Origin: Kitasatospora cheerisanensis KCTC 2395
Lineage (GTDB): Bacteria > Actinomycetota > Actinomycetes > Streptomycetales > Streptomycetaceae
Length of the DNA stretch: 64,000 nt
Direction of reading: 5' to 3'
NCBI RefSeq assembly: GCF_000696185.1
Contig: NZ_KK853997.1
Span: forward strand, 1,111,695-1,175,694
Made by a program: the position numbers and the translations under genes. The notes under the pieces were generated by a model. The model was not told the DNA's origin and made no database searches. It was given only the letters and a program-made list of their open reading frames with translations. Positions 36,787 through 47,722 of the stretch are shown here, in pieces; position 1 is the first letter of the stretch; the number at the start of each line of letters is the position of its first letter.

Positions 36787-37074
36787 TCAGGCCAGCAGGT
36801 GGTCGAACTCGGCACGCTTCGCACCGTCGAGCCAGGCGTCGATCTCTCCCCTCGTGAAGATCAACGCCGGGCCGGACGGATCCTTGCTGTGCCGCACGGC
36901 CACCCGACCGTCCGTCAGGCGGCGCAGCTCCACGCACTCGCCTGATCCCTGGCTCTTGCGGGCCACCTGCCAGGGGTGGGGCGAGTCGATGCCGTCCGCC
37001 GGCATCCCGTTGTAGAACTCGTCAGCGACATCCACGCCCGTCTCCTCGTCCACGAAAACCGACCGCCGGCCCAC
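36787..37074 (-). CDS. DUF397 protein, partner of the WhiJ-like regulator
   Basis: 95 residues. DUF397 core seen: WQVARKSQGSGECVELRRLTDGRVAVRHSKDPSGPALIFTRGEIDAWLDGAK. GTG 37074 is chosen as the longest frame; a GTG at 37053 would fit the domain too and neither has a strong ribosome site. DUF397 proteins act with WhiJ-type regulators in streptomycete development. Here the DUF397 gene precedes the regulator with a gap of about 100 bp. Confidence 0.8.
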   Translation of the reverse strand: MGRRSVFVDEETGVDVADEFYNGMPADGIDSPHPWQVARKSQGSGECVELRRLTDGRVAVRHSKDPSGPALIFTRGEIDAWLDGAKRAEFDHLLA

Positions 37075-37329
37075 CGGTCATACTTTTTTGGGCCCCCGCA
37101 GGTCAGCGGCCCGTGCAATCCCACGTGCAATTGCCCGGGGCGGCGAAGTGAATCATTGCGCCCAGAAATCGAACAATGCCACTCCCCGATCGGGTGATCC
37201 CGGAAAGAAGCCGAAAAACGACGATCCCATTGCTGATATCACCGTCATTACCCGGCTCCGGCTCCGGCGCTCCGTCGTCGAACCGCCGCCCCCGCCGCGC
37301 ACCGCACAGGCCTTCCGTGCGCGGCGCCC
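37075..37329. other. Locally AT-richer intergenic region
   Basis: Holds the promoter for the DUF397 gene. Contains a T-run at 37084-37089 and a stretch at 37200-37255 with clearly lower GC than the surroundings. No ORF or clear repeat. Confidence 0.35.
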
Positions 37330-40300
37330 TCAGGTCCGGTAGGAGAAACGCAGCGCGCCGCCCTCCTCGCGGTAGCGGCCGCGGCCGCGCGGGCCGTACG
37401 GATTGGGCAGGACGTCGACCCGCAGCGCGGCGGGGTCGAGGACGTTGGTGACGGCGAGGATCCGCCAGCGGTCGCTGCCGCAGTAGCGCTGGGCGGCCTT
37501 GACCTCGCTGGGGCCCAACTCGAAGTCGCCGCCGTCGCCCTGGGTCGCCTTCACCTCGAAGAGCAGGGGGTGGCGGCCGGTGCCGACGGAGAAGTCGTAG
37601 CCGAGCGTGTCGTCACCGGGCGCGCCCGGGAACACGTTCCGGCGGTTGGCGGACATCCAGCTGTCCTCGGTGGTGGTCGGGTGGTTCTCCCGCAGCCACC
37701 GGTAGGCGATCCACTCGCCGACGAAGCCGATGGCCTCCCGCTGGGCGGCCGACAGGCCCCGGTCCGCCGCCGCGAACCCTCCGGGCCGGGCGGGGCCGGC
37801 CGCTCCCCTCCGGCGCGGGGCCCTCGGCTCCTGGAGCACGGCGAAGGACCTGCGGCCGCGGACGCTGCCCGGGTCCTGCGCGACCATGCGTTCCAGCGCC
37901 TCCACGAGTTCGGTGAAGTCGCCTGCGGCGACGTCGAATTCGGTACCGGCGAAGGTGATGACGCGCTGCCGGCGGACCCGTTCGGCCCGGGCCTGGGCGG
38001 CGCTGTCGCGGGCCCGGTCGAGGTCCTCCTGGGTGAGCCCGTGGTCCGCCGGGTCGAGCGACTCGGGCATACCGGCCGGCCAGTGGCCGAGCACCGCCAG
38101 CCAGGGCGCCAGGTCCGTCTCGTCGAGCTGCCGGAAGTCCAGGGCGCCGGCGCCGTCCAGCAGCGCGAGGACGTCCGCGGCGGGGTCGGCGGCGGCCAGC
38201 GCCGGCGGCAGCGGCTTGCCCGCGGCTTTCAGCAGCGTGGCGATCGGCGCCGCGAGCCGCCGGGCCAGGGCGCCGTTGCGGGTGCGCAGCGCCTCCAGGG
38301 CGGGCAGGCGCTCGCCGCTGCCCGGCGCGGGGCGGCCGAGCCTGGCGGTGAGCTCCGCCTCGACGTGCGCGCGCAGGGCCGCCGCGTCCACCTGATCGAC
38401 CGTCAGGGCCCACTCCTCGGGGGCCGTCAGCCAGGCCAGCGAGCGCAGGTCGGCCCAGCCGGGTATCGGCTCGCGGCGGTCGAAGGCCGCCAGGTGCGCC
38501 CGGCGCAGGCGGTCCACCAGGCCGGTCCGGTGCAGGTCCACGTGGCTGCGGACGGCTTCCTCGTGCTCCTCGGCCCGGCTGGTCGGGCGGTACTGCGGGG
38601 CGAGCGCGGCCAGCGTCCGGTTGAACTCGGCGAAGCCGATGCCGAGGGCCGCGCGCAGCTCGTCGACGCCCCGGGCGGTGCGCACGGCGGCGAGCAACTT
38701 GTCGGCGTCGACCGGGAGTTCGTCCTCGTGGGCGGCGAACAGGGCGCGCAGGTCGCGGAGGTCGGCGGGCGGCGGGTCGGTGAGCCCGCGGGCCCGCTGC
38801 TCGCCGAGCAGGTGGACCAGCACGGGCAGGCAGCGCTCCAGGAGTCCGGCGACCGAGCCGTCCAGCCGCTGCCGGGTCTCCTGGAGTTGAGCGGTCGTCA
38901 GGTGCAGGGCCGCCGCGAGGGCGTGGTCGTCGGGTGCGGCGAGGTCGGCGTGGGCGGCGCGCAGCTCGTGGGCGGCCAGCCGCAGCCGGACGGCGAACGG
39001 CTGCCGCCGGACGGCGTGCGCGGCGGCGTCGGCCAGCGCCCCGACGCCGTCCCACTCCAGCGGGTCGGCGAGGGCGGCGGGGGCGAGGATCAGCGGCCGT
39101 CGGCGGTCGGCGAGCGGCAGCACTCCGGCGAGGCGCCTGGGCAGCTCGATCGGGTGGCCGTCGAAGGCGAGGGTCATGTCGCGGTAGCCGTGCAGGCGGA
39201 CGGCGCGGACGGCCGTGACCAGGGGCGGTCAGGGTGGCTGTCGGGTGGGCCCGGATGCCGCCGCCGGCGTGGTCGGCGAGGGCGGCCAGGGCCAGCGGCA
39301 GCCAGGGCAGGCGCTCGGCCAGCGGGCGGCCGAGCTGCCGGAGGGCGGCGGCGCCGTCCACGTCGACGGCGAGCCTGGCCTCCTCGACCAGCAGGGCGGC
39401 CTTCGGGTCGAGGTGCCGCAGCAGGCCTGCGGCCTCCTTGGCCGCGCCGGGGGGACGACCAGCAGGCTCGTGCTCGGTCTCCGCGGAGCAGCTGGACCGT
39501 CAGGGACTCGGTCCGCTCGGTGACGTAGATCCGCCGGTCGCCGCTGCGCAGTTCGTCGACGGGGACGGCGCCATGCCCCGGCCGGTCTCGATCAGCAGGG
39601 ATTCGCCCCGGATCCGGCGAACCAGCGTCTGCGGGCGCGCGGTGCGCCTCGGGCAGCCCGGTAAGCGCTTTCCAGGCACGCTGGTTGGCGCGCTGGGCGA
39701 CCGGCCGGTCCTCCGCGCCGAGCTCGCCCGCGGCGGCCAGCCGGCCCAGTTCGGTGAGCATCCGGGCGCTGTCCTCGGCCCGGTCCAGGTGGGCAGGCCG
39801 AGCTTTCCGCAGCCGGTCCAGGACGGTGCCGTGTCCAGCCGGCCGCGCAGCGGGCGGGCCACGGTCCGCAGGAACGCGGGCTCCTCCTCCGGGGCGCGCC
39901 CCGGTAGTGCCAGGCGTCGGCCGGGCGGGCGAACGCGGTGGCGCGGTCGCGGCCGCGCACGGGGAGCCACGGCTGTTCGCGGACGAACGCGGCCAGCGGG
40001 TGAGCACGTGCTGCGGGTCCTGGTTGCCGGAGCGGTCGCGGGTCCACCGGCTGGCGAACCTCTCGTCGTCCCAGTGCGACAGTCCGTGCAGCACCAGCCG
40101 CGCGTAGGCGAGCCGGCCGGGTTCGCTGAACTGGGCCCACCACGTCCTGACCGGGCAGCCGCCAGGCGGGAGTTCCGGTGTACGGGGTCTGCGGGTACTG
40201 GGCGTCGTAGCGGCTGTTCGTGAGGTGCGGGGCCCACCTGCTCGACGATCTCGGCGGTGGACCTTCGCCATCCGGACCAGGTTCACCAGGGGCAACTGTT

Positions 40301-42683
40301 GCCGTTCGCGGTGGTGGTCGCCCCGGCGGTGCGCACCGGCAGCAGGCCGTCCCGGACGCCGACGGCGGTGAGGAAGGCGCGCCACTCCTCGGCGGTCCCT
40401 CCTTGCGGCCGACGAACTCCGACGGCGGCGCGAGCAGCCACCCGGCCGTCAGGCGCAGACTCGGCGAGACCTCCGCGTCCCTCCTCCCACCACCGCGGCC
40501 AGGTCGTCGCCGTGGGTGCCCTCCAAACCGGCCCCGAAGACCGCCGTGTTGGCCGCGACGGTGGGGCCGGCGGCGCTGGGGACGTGCAGTCCCAGGCCCG
40601 CGAGCAGGTACCGGGTGGACGGGTGCGCGCGGTGCAGTCGGAAGACGAACTTGAGCGCCTGGGCGCGCAGGCGCTGGGAGTTGCTCTCGGCGAGCGCCAA
40701 CTTGACGTGTTCCAGCAGCTGGTTGGGGGTCGAAGGCGCGCACCAGGTCGTGCCACGTCAGGAACTCCCGGACGCTCAGGGCGCGTTCGCCGCGTTCCGT
40801 GACGCAGGCCAGGCCCGGGTGCAGGTGGAAGAGCCGTCTGCGCAGCGCGTCGGGCACCGTGATCCCGCCGTCGGCGCTCGGCGCGGGCGGGAGGAAGGCC
40901 TCGCGGCGGGCGCTGCCCTTGCCGGTGGCGGCCCGCCGTTGCAGCGGCCGAGCCTTCCGTCGTCGGTGAGCAGCAGTCTGCGCCCGCGCAGGGCGGCGTG
41001 GTCGAAGCGGAAGAGCGACGCCAGGTCGCCGTAGAGCCCGTCCCAGATCTCGACGGACTCGCCCTCGCCCGGCAGCGGCAGGGTGGCGGCGATGCGTTCC
41101 ACGTGGTCGGCGCGGTCTCTGGTGCTGGGCTCCAGCGGGCACTTGAGCTGCGCGCAGATCCGTGCCAGGCGGCGCAGCCGGCCGGGCCGACGCCCGGGTC
41201 GGCGACGGGTATGCCGGCGGCGCCGGCGGCTGCGGCGGTCAGCGTGGTCAGTTCGTCGGCGGGCCAGAGCACCGCTTCCTCGGGCTGCGCCAGGCGTCGG
41301 CGGTGTCCCCGTCCAGCACCGGGACGAGCGGGACCTCCGCGAAGGGGCGCCGGTGGACGTGGCCGGCGGCGGTGGCGAGCAGGCCGGCGGACTGGGCGTT
41401 GGGCTCCCAGCCGAGGATGTCGACGGCGGCGTGGCGGTGGCCGTCGCCGGGGGTCGTCCGCCACAACTCGGCAGCCAGCAGGCAGGTTTCGGCGAGGGCG
41501 TGGAGCAGCATCGCGTTGAGCGGGTGCTCGCGGTCGAGCGCGGTGCGGTCCATCTTGGTGAAGAACGGCGCGTTGACGTGGGCGCGCAGTGGTGCGGCGA
41601 CGTCGTCGCCGAGCGGCAGGAAGGTGTAGTAGTGGCCGCGGCGGTCGCTGTCGGCGCCGATCGGGAGGGCGATCTCGACGGCCGCCTCCTCCTGCCAGTC
41701 GAGCCAGGTCTCGTCGAGGCTGCCGTTCTCGACGGCGTCGGCGAGGGTGCGGCGCAGTCTCCGTTCGGGCAGCGCGCCGCGGGCGACCAGGAACTCGCCG
41801 AGCGCGCCGAGGCTGACCCGGGCCGTCGAGAGCGCGGGGGTGAGCGGGGCGTTCGGCCGCGTCGGCTGCGCGGTGACCGGCTCCTCGTGGCGGAGCAGTT
41901 CGGTGAGGTCGGTGGTGCCGTCGCCTGCCGGTGTTCCAGGACGAGTCGGCCGAGGCGTCCGAGGAAGAGCATGACGGGCGTCCGGGCGCGGGCCATCTCC
42001 TTCAGCCGCCGGGCGGCCTGGTCCCGGGCGGCCTTGGAGCGCAGCGCCAGGCGGATCACGGTGACGTGCCCGGCCTCGCCCAACTCTCGGCAGGTGGGCG
42101 GGAGTTCGTCGATCGGGAAGGGCAGTTGGAGCGGCGGGAACTCCTTCTCCGCCTGGGCGGCGAGGGCTTCGTCGCCGAGCAGGGTCCGCAGGTCGGCGGG
42201 GGTGGCGAAGCGGAACCGGTAGCCGTCGAGGCGTCCGGCCGGGCCGTCGGGCCGGTCGTCGCTGTAGATCTCGGGCGACTCGGTGATCTCCAGCACGCTG
42301 CGGAAGCCGAGGCCCTTGTTGCCGATGCCGTCGCCGACCCGCTTGTCGCTCTGCGCGAGCTTGCAGACCCGGGTGACCTGCTCCCAGCCGAACAGGCGGC
42401 CGGCGTTGGCGACGTACAGGGTGCCGTGCGGCCCTTCGCGTTCGTCGAGCAGGACGTGCACCCGGCCGTCGGTGCGGTCGGCGGGGTGCGCGTCGTGGCC
42501 GTTCTGCAGGAGTTCGAGCAGGAACCGGCCGGCGTAGTCCCGGGAGCTCATCAGCGAGACGGCGCGCAGTTGCTGGCCCGGCCGCCAGGTGGGCGTTCCC
42601 TGCCACTCGCGAAGCACGGTCTCGCTGTACGTCCGCAGTTCGCGCGCGTGCCGTCCGTCCGGACGCCCCTCGTCACCTTGCAC
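37330..42683 (-). CDS. Giant sacsin-type ATPase / DUF3883 protein (many frameshifts)
   Basis: About 1,785 residues if repaired. The N-terminus holds a GHKL/sacsin-like ATPase: ELLQNGHDAH (N box), VANAGRLFGWEQV, and IGNKGLGFRSVLEIT (glycine-rich lid). The C-terminal about 180 residues form a DUF3883 domain (GFVGEWIAYRWLRENHP, GYDFSVGTGRHPLLFEVKAT, SEVKAAQRY), related to PD-(D/E)xK-like nucleases; the Asp/Glu-x-Lys is visible as FEVKA. Both ends are clean, but between about 39,225 and 41,935 the frame changes at least fifteen times. Similar ATPase-nuclease proteins are suspected in antiviral or DNA-restriction functions. No partner gene is adjacent. Start taken as GTG 42683. Confidence 0.75.
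39660..39673. promoter_or_regulatory. Imperfect LacI-type palindrome inside the giant gene
   Basis: GGTAAGCGCTTTCC, one mismatch from a perfect palindrome, again coding Lys-Ala-Leu with AAA and CTT codons. Regulatory role doubtful here, recorded for the series. Confidence 0.2.
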
Positions 42684-42850
42684 CGGCAAGTCCGCCGCCC
42701 TCCCACGAGCCCGGGCCCCGCCCGCGGAGGCCCCGGTTCCACGCTAGTCGGACGGTCCGACAGGCCCGTTCTGACGCCGGCTCAGCTCCCGCGGACGGCG
42801 GGGAGACCGCCGTGGGGCCTCCCGCGGGGTGGGCGCCGAGGGGGGATCCC

Positions 42851-43291
42851 ATGACGGGCTTTCGACCGGACGACCGGCTCGGCATCGGCGAGGTCAGTGC
42901 GCGGACGGGGGCGGCGGTGTCCGCGCTGCGGTTCTACGAGGAGCCCGGGCTGATCGCCTCCGAGCGCGACGCCCGCAGCCGGCGGCGCTAGCCGCGGCAC
43001 ATGCTGCGCCGGATCGCGCTGATCTCGGTGGCCCGGCACATCGGCATCCCGTTGCAGGACCTGCGGGAGGCGTTCGCGGACGTGCCGCCGGCCCGTCCGC
43101 CGAGCCGCCAGTGGCAGTCGGCCTCGCGCGGCCGGAAGCTCCGCCTGGAGGAGCGCCGGCGGACCGTCGAGCGGCTGGAGGCCGAGCTGACCGGCTGCAT
43201 CGGCTGCGGCTGCCGGTCCATGCGGGCCTGCGCCCTGCTGAGCCCGGGCGACGCCCTCGGCGAGGACGGCGCCGGCCCCCGGCGGCTCTGA
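42851..43291 (+). pseudogene. SoxR-like MerR regulator with in-frame TAG stop
   Basis: Full-length frame would give 146 residues. MerR HTH (LGIGEVSARTGAAVSALRFYEEPGL), long helix, and the [2Fe-2S] cysteine motif CIGCGCRSMRAC (C-x2-C-x-C-x5-C) unique to SoxR redox sensors. Codon 47 is TAG (42989-42991), where SoxR proteins carry Tyr in the RRYPR segment. A single C-to-G change from TAC explains it. Either a true null allele or a base-call error; everything downstream is intact. Restart at ATG 43001 would lack the HTH. Confidence 0.8.
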
Positions 43292-43317
43292 CCGGGCGCG
43301 GCCGCCTGCCGGGGGCC

Positions 43318-43333
43318 TACTGCGGATGCAGTA
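43318..43333. promoter_or_regulatory. Inverted repeat TACTGC-N4-GCAGTA
   Basis: Perfect 6-bp arms with GGAT spacer between the SoxR-like gene and the MMPL transporter. Position (about 150 bp before the MMPL GTG) and AT content suit an operator. The cognate regulator is unknown; the SoxR-like protein is one candidate but the arms do not match the SoxR box I know. Confidence 0.4.
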
Positions 43334-43480
43334 CGCGGCGGCCTGCACAGGGACGACGACGCGGGCGGGGCCGGTCACCAAGGATGGGGATGCTGCGGGC
43401 GGACCGCGCCGGATCCGGCGCGGGGCCGCCCTCGGCGTGTTCCGCGACCGTGCACCGAACCCGAAGGAGGCCGCTCCCCC

Positions 43481-45681
43481 GTGGCCACGTTCCTGTACCG
43501 CCTGGGCCGATGGGCCTTCGACCGGCGCAAGCTGGTGACCCTGCTGTGGGTCGCCGTGCTGGCCGTCGGCGGAGTGCTGGCCGCCAAGGCGCCCGCCGCG
43601 CCCGACGACGGCTTCGCGATGCCCGGCACCGAGGCGCAGCAGGCCTTCGACCTGATGAACGAGCGCTTCCCCGGCGGCCACGCGGACGGCGCGCAGGCCC
43701 GGATCGTGTTCGTCGCACCCGACGGCCAGCAGATCACCGCCGGGCCGAACCAGCAGACGGTGCAGCGGACGGTCGGCGAGCTGGCGCACGCCGACCAGGT
43801 CACCGCCGCGGTCGACCCGTTCCAGGCGCACGCCGTCTCCCAGGACGGCACCACCGCGTACGCGACCGTCAGCTACTCCGTCAAGGGCGGCGAGCTGTCC
43901 GACAGCGCCAAGGCCACCCTGGAGCAGGCCGCCCAGCACGGCCGGGACGCCGGGCTGAAGGTCGAGATCGGCGGCACCGCGCTGATGTCCAAGGGCGAGG
44001 CCGGCGGCAGCAGCGAGGCGATCGGCATGGCGCTGTCCGCGGTCGTGCTGGTGATCACCTTCGGTTCGCTGGTCGCCGCCGGGCTGCCGCTGCTGACGGC
44101 CGTGGTCGGCGTCGGCCTCGGCATGGCGCTGATCACGGCGCTGGGCAGCACCCTCGGCCTGTCCGCCACCACCGGCACGCTGGCGATGATGCTCGGTCTG
44201 GCGGTCGGCATCGACTACGCGGTGTTCATCGTCTCGCGCTACCGGGCCGAGCTCGCCGAGGGCCGGGCCCGCGCGAGGCGGCCGGGCGGGCGGTGGGCAC
44301 GGCGGGCTCGGCGGTGGTGTTCGCCGGTCTGACTGTGGTGATCGCGCTGGCCGGCCTGTCGGTGGTGGGCATCCCGATCCTGTCGAAGATGGGCCTGGCC
44401 GCGGCCGGGACGGTCGTGATCGCGGTGCTGGTGGCGCTGACCCTGGTGCCGGCGCTGCTCGGCTTCATCGGCCGCCGGGTGCTGCCCCGCAAGGTGCGCA
44501 AGGCGCCCGCGGGCGGCGCCCGCCGGGCGGCCGGCGACAACGGCGGCGCCCGCTGGGCCCGGTTCGTGCTGCGCCGCCCGCTGCTGGTGCTGGTCGGCGG
44601 CGTGGTCGGCCTGGGCGTGCTCGCCGCGCCGGCGCTGGACCTTCGCCTGGGTCTGCCGGGAGACGAGGCGAAGCCGACCTCGACCACCGAGCGGCGCGCC
44701 TACGACCTGCTGTCGGAGGGCTTCGGTCCGGGCTTCAACGGCCCGCTGACCGTGCTGGTCGACACCAAGGGCACGCCGAACCCGAAGGCAGCCGCCGACA
44801 AGGTCGTCGAGACGGTCCACGGCGTGCCCGGCGTGGTCGCGGTCACCCCGCCGGTGTTCAACCCGGCCGGGGACACCGCCCTGGTCAACGCGATCCCGGC
44901 GACCGGCCCGGCCGAGGCGGCGACCACGGACCTGGTGAAGACCATCCGCGGCCAGGCGGCCGGCCTGAAGGCCGACACCGGCGCGACCGTGCTGGTCACC
45001 GGCACCACCGCGATGAACATCGACGTGTCGCAGAAGCTCAGCGACGCGCTGCTGCCCTACCTGGCGCTGGTGGTCGGCCTGGCCGTCGTCCTGCTGCTGC
45101 TGGTGTTCCGCTCGGTGCTGGTGCCGCTGAAGGCGGCGCTCGGCTTCCTGTTCTCGGTGGCCGCCGCGCTGGGCGCCGTGGTCGCGATCTTCCAGTGGGG
45201 TTGGCTGGCCGGCCTGATCGGCGTGGACCAGACCGGCCCGGTGATGAGCATGATGCCGATCTTCATGATCGGCGTGGTGTTCGGCCTGGCCATGGACTAC
45301 GAGGTGTTCCTGGTCACCCGGATCCGCGAGGCGTACGTGCACGGCGAGAGCCCGGCCGAGGCGATCGTCACCGGCTTCCGGCACAACGCCCGGGTGGTGA
45401 CCGCCGCCGCGCTGATCATGATCTCGGTGTTCGCCGGCTTCATCGGGATGAACGAGCCGATGATCAAGATGATGGGTCTGGGCCTGGCCGCGGCCGTCGC
45501 ATTCGACGCCTTCGTGGTCCGGATGGCACTGGTCCCGGCGGTGCTGGCGCTGCTCGGCCGCCGCGCCTGGTGGCTGCCGAAGGGCCTCGACAAGGTCCTG
45601 CCGGACGTCGACGTCGAGGGCAGCAAGCTCCAGGCCCTGGACGCCGAACCGGCCGCGGAGCGGGAGCCCGTGACCGTCTGA
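43481..45681 (+). CDS. MMPL-family (RND) membrane transporter, second copy (frameshifted)
   Basis: About 733 residues. GTG 43481 with AAGGAGG. Signatures GLAVGIDYAVFIVSRYR and VFGLAMDYEVFLVTRIREAY with paired Asp-Tyr; two repeats of helix, loop and five helices. The frame changes near 44,265-44,285 in a CGGGCCCGC run, and one missing base restores the length. Similar in layout to the transporter at 25025. Downstream of a SoxR-like gene, it could export redox-active compounds, which is the common output of actinobacterial SoxR; that link is inference. Confidence 0.88.
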
Positions 45682-45742
45682 CCTGCGCCGCCGCGCTCCG
45701 GGCCCGGACGGTCGTTCGGGCCCGGACCGTTACCGTTGCAGA

Positions 45743-45770
45743 GCGGGGCCGCCCGGCCGGGCGGCCCCGC
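45743..45770 (+). terminator. 28-bp perfect palindrome between MMPL and kinase genes
   Basis: Perfect GC-only palindrome about 60 nt after the MMPL stop and 39 nt before the kinase ATG. Likely terminator separating the two units, though it could also bind a protein. Confidence 0.5.
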
Positions 45771-45808
45771 CGCCGCACCCCCTCCGCTTCGAGAGCCAAG
45801 GCCCCGTG

Positions 45809-47035
45809 ATGACCGATCTGTGGCAGCGCCTGCGCCGCGACCACCCCCGGCTGCTGAACGCCGCCGGCGGCGTCGCCCTGCTCGCGGTCGTCACCCAGGG
45901 CGTCTATCCGGACCAGCACGGCGCCGTGCCGACCCTGTCCACCCTGCTGCTCGCCGCAGCCTCCACGGCCGCCGTCTTCTTCCACCGCCGGCACCCGCGC
46001 GCGGTGGTCGCCGTCACCCTGGTGTGCACGGTGGCGCTCGCCGCGACCGGCGTGCGGCTCACCGCCGCGCTGGCCTGGCCGCTGCTGGTGACCCTCTACT
46101 GCCTGGCCGTCCGCACCGACCGCACCACCTCGTTCCGGGCCTCGGTCGCCTCGGCGGTGCTGCTCACCGCGACCACGCTGGTCTTCGGCCCGGACGGCTC
46201 GATCGGCGAGCGGATGAGCGTGCTCGCCTGGGCGCTGCTGCCCGGGGCGCTCGGCGACTCGGTCCGCAACCGCCGCGCCCAGCTCGCCGCGATCGAGCGG
46301 CGCGCCGAACGCGCCGAACGGACCCGCGAGGAGGAGGCCCGCCGCCGGGTCGCCGACGAGCGGATCCGGATCGCCCGCGACCTGCACGACGTGGTCGCCC
46401 ACCACATCGCGCTCGCCAACGCCCAGGCCGGCATCGCCGTCCACCTGATGGACCGTCACCCGGACCGGGCCCGCGAGGTGCTCAGCCACCTCACCGACGC
46501 GACCGGTGCCGCCCTCCAGGAGCTGCGCGCCACCGTCGGCCTGCTGCGCCGCGCCGAGGAGCCCGCCCCGCTGGAGCCGGCCCCCGGCCTCGACCGGCTG
46601 CCGGACCTGGTCAACGCCTTCGAACAGGCCGGGCTGCCGGTCCGGCTGACCGTCACCGGCGAGCCGCGCCCGCTGTCCCCCGGCGTCGACCTGACGGCGT
46701 TCCGGATCGTGCAGGAGGCGCTGACCAACGTCGCCAAGCACGCCCGCGGCGCCGAGGCCGACGTCACCCTCGCGTACACCGGCAGCCGGATCGCGCTGTC
46801 CGTCGCCAACGGGCGGACCGGCAACCGCCCGCTGCCGGCCGCGCCGCGCCGGGACGGTCCCGGCGGCTTCGGGCTGATCGGCATGCGCGAGCGGGCGGGC
46901 GCGGTCGGCGGCCGGCTCAGCGCGGACCGCCGCCCGGACGGCGGCTTCCTGGTCACCGCCGACCTGCCGCTGCGCACCGGCAGCCGCGACACCCCCGCCT
47001 TCGCCGAACCCGAGGACAAGGACGCCCTGCGATGA
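45809..47035 (+). CDS. Sensor histidine kinase, NarL/DesK class
   Basis: 408 residues. Four to five N-terminal membrane helices, a coiled linker (AAIERRAERAERTREEEARRR), HisKA_3 dimerisation domain with phospho-acceptor in ARDLHDVVAHHIA, and an HATPase domain (QEALTNVAKHA N box, GFGLIGMRERAGAVGG). Its stop overlaps the ATG of the response regulator (ATGA), so the two form a coupled two-component pair. Start GTG 45806 is also possible. Signal unknown. Confidence 0.9.
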   Translation: MTDLWQRLRRDHPRLLNAAGGVALLAVVTQGVYPDQHGAVPTLSTLLLAAASTAAVFFHRRHPRAVVAVTLVCTVALAATGVRLTAALAWPLLVTLYCLAVRTDRTTSFRASVASAVLLTATTLVFGPDGSIGERMSVLAWALLPGALGDSVRNRRAQLAAIERRAERAERTREEEARRRVADERIRIARDLHDVVAHHIALANAQAGIAVHLMDRHPDRAREVLSHLTDATGAALQELRATVGLLRRAEEPAPLEPAPGLDRLPDLVNAFEQAGLPVRLTVTGEPRPLSPGVDLTAFRIVQEALTNVAKHARGAEADVTLAYTGSRIALSVANGRTGNRPLPAAPRRDGPGGFGLIGMRERAGAVGGRLSADRRPDGGFLVTADLPLRTGSRDTPAFAEPEDKDALR

Positions 47036-47709
47036 CCATCCGCGTGCTGCTCGCCGACGACCAGGCCCTGCTGCGCGGCGCCTTCCGGATGCTGATCGAC
47101 GCCGAGGACGACATGGAGGTGGTCGGCGAGGCCTCCAACGGCCGCGAGGCGGTCGAGCGGGCCCTCGCCACCCGGCCGGACCTGGTCCTGATGGACATCC
47201 GGATGCCGGGCGGCGACGGCCTCGCCGCGACCGCCGAGATCTGCGGCAGCGAGGAGCTGTCCGGCACCCGGGTGCTCATCCTGACCACCTTCGAGATCGA
47301 CGAGTACGTCGCGCAGGCGCTGCGCGCGGGCGCCGACGGCTTCCTCGGCAAGGGCGCGGCCCCCGCGGAACTGCTCGCCGCGGTCCGCGCGGTCGCGGCG
47401 GGCGACGCCCTGCTCTCGCCCGCCGCGACCCGCGCGATGATCGACCGCTTCCTGGCCCGGCCGGGCCCGGCCGCCGACCCCGCCGCGGCTGGGCGGCTGG
47501 ACGTGCTGACCGCCCGCGAGCGCGAGGTGATGGCGCTCGCCGCGACCGGCCTGGCCAACGAGGAGATCGCCGAGCGCTTCTTCGTCAGCCCGTTCACCGT
47601 CCGCACCCATATCCACCGGGCGATGGCCAAGCTGGACGTCCGCGACCGCGCCCAACTGGTCGCGCTGGCCTACCAGTGCGGCCTGGTCCCGCCCGGCCCG
47701 CCCGCCTGA
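47032..47709 (+). CDS. NarL-family response regulator, partner of the kinase
   Basis: 225 residues. Receiver domain with intact acidic pair (LLADDQALLR), phospho-acceptor Asp in VLMDIRMPGGDG, Thr in LTTFE and Lys in FLGKG. LuxR-type HTH at the C-terminus (LTAREREVMALAATGLANEEIAERFFVSPFTVRTHIHRAMAKL). ATGA overlap with the kinase gene. It lies next to a stress-protein island carrying DosR-like boxes, but whether it binds them is not known. Confidence 0.92.
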   Translation: MTIRVLLADDQALLRGAFRMLIDAEDDMEVVGEASNGREAVERALATRPDLVLMDIRMPGGDGLAATAEICGSEELSGTRVLILTTFEIDEYVAQALRAGADGFLGKGAAPAELLAAVRAVAAGDALLSPAATRAMIDRFLARPGPAADPAAAGRLDVLTAREREVMALAATGLANEEIAERFFVSPFTVRTHIHRAMAKLDVRDRAQLVALAYQCGLVPPGPPA

Positions 47710-47722
47710 CCGCGGCCGGCGG

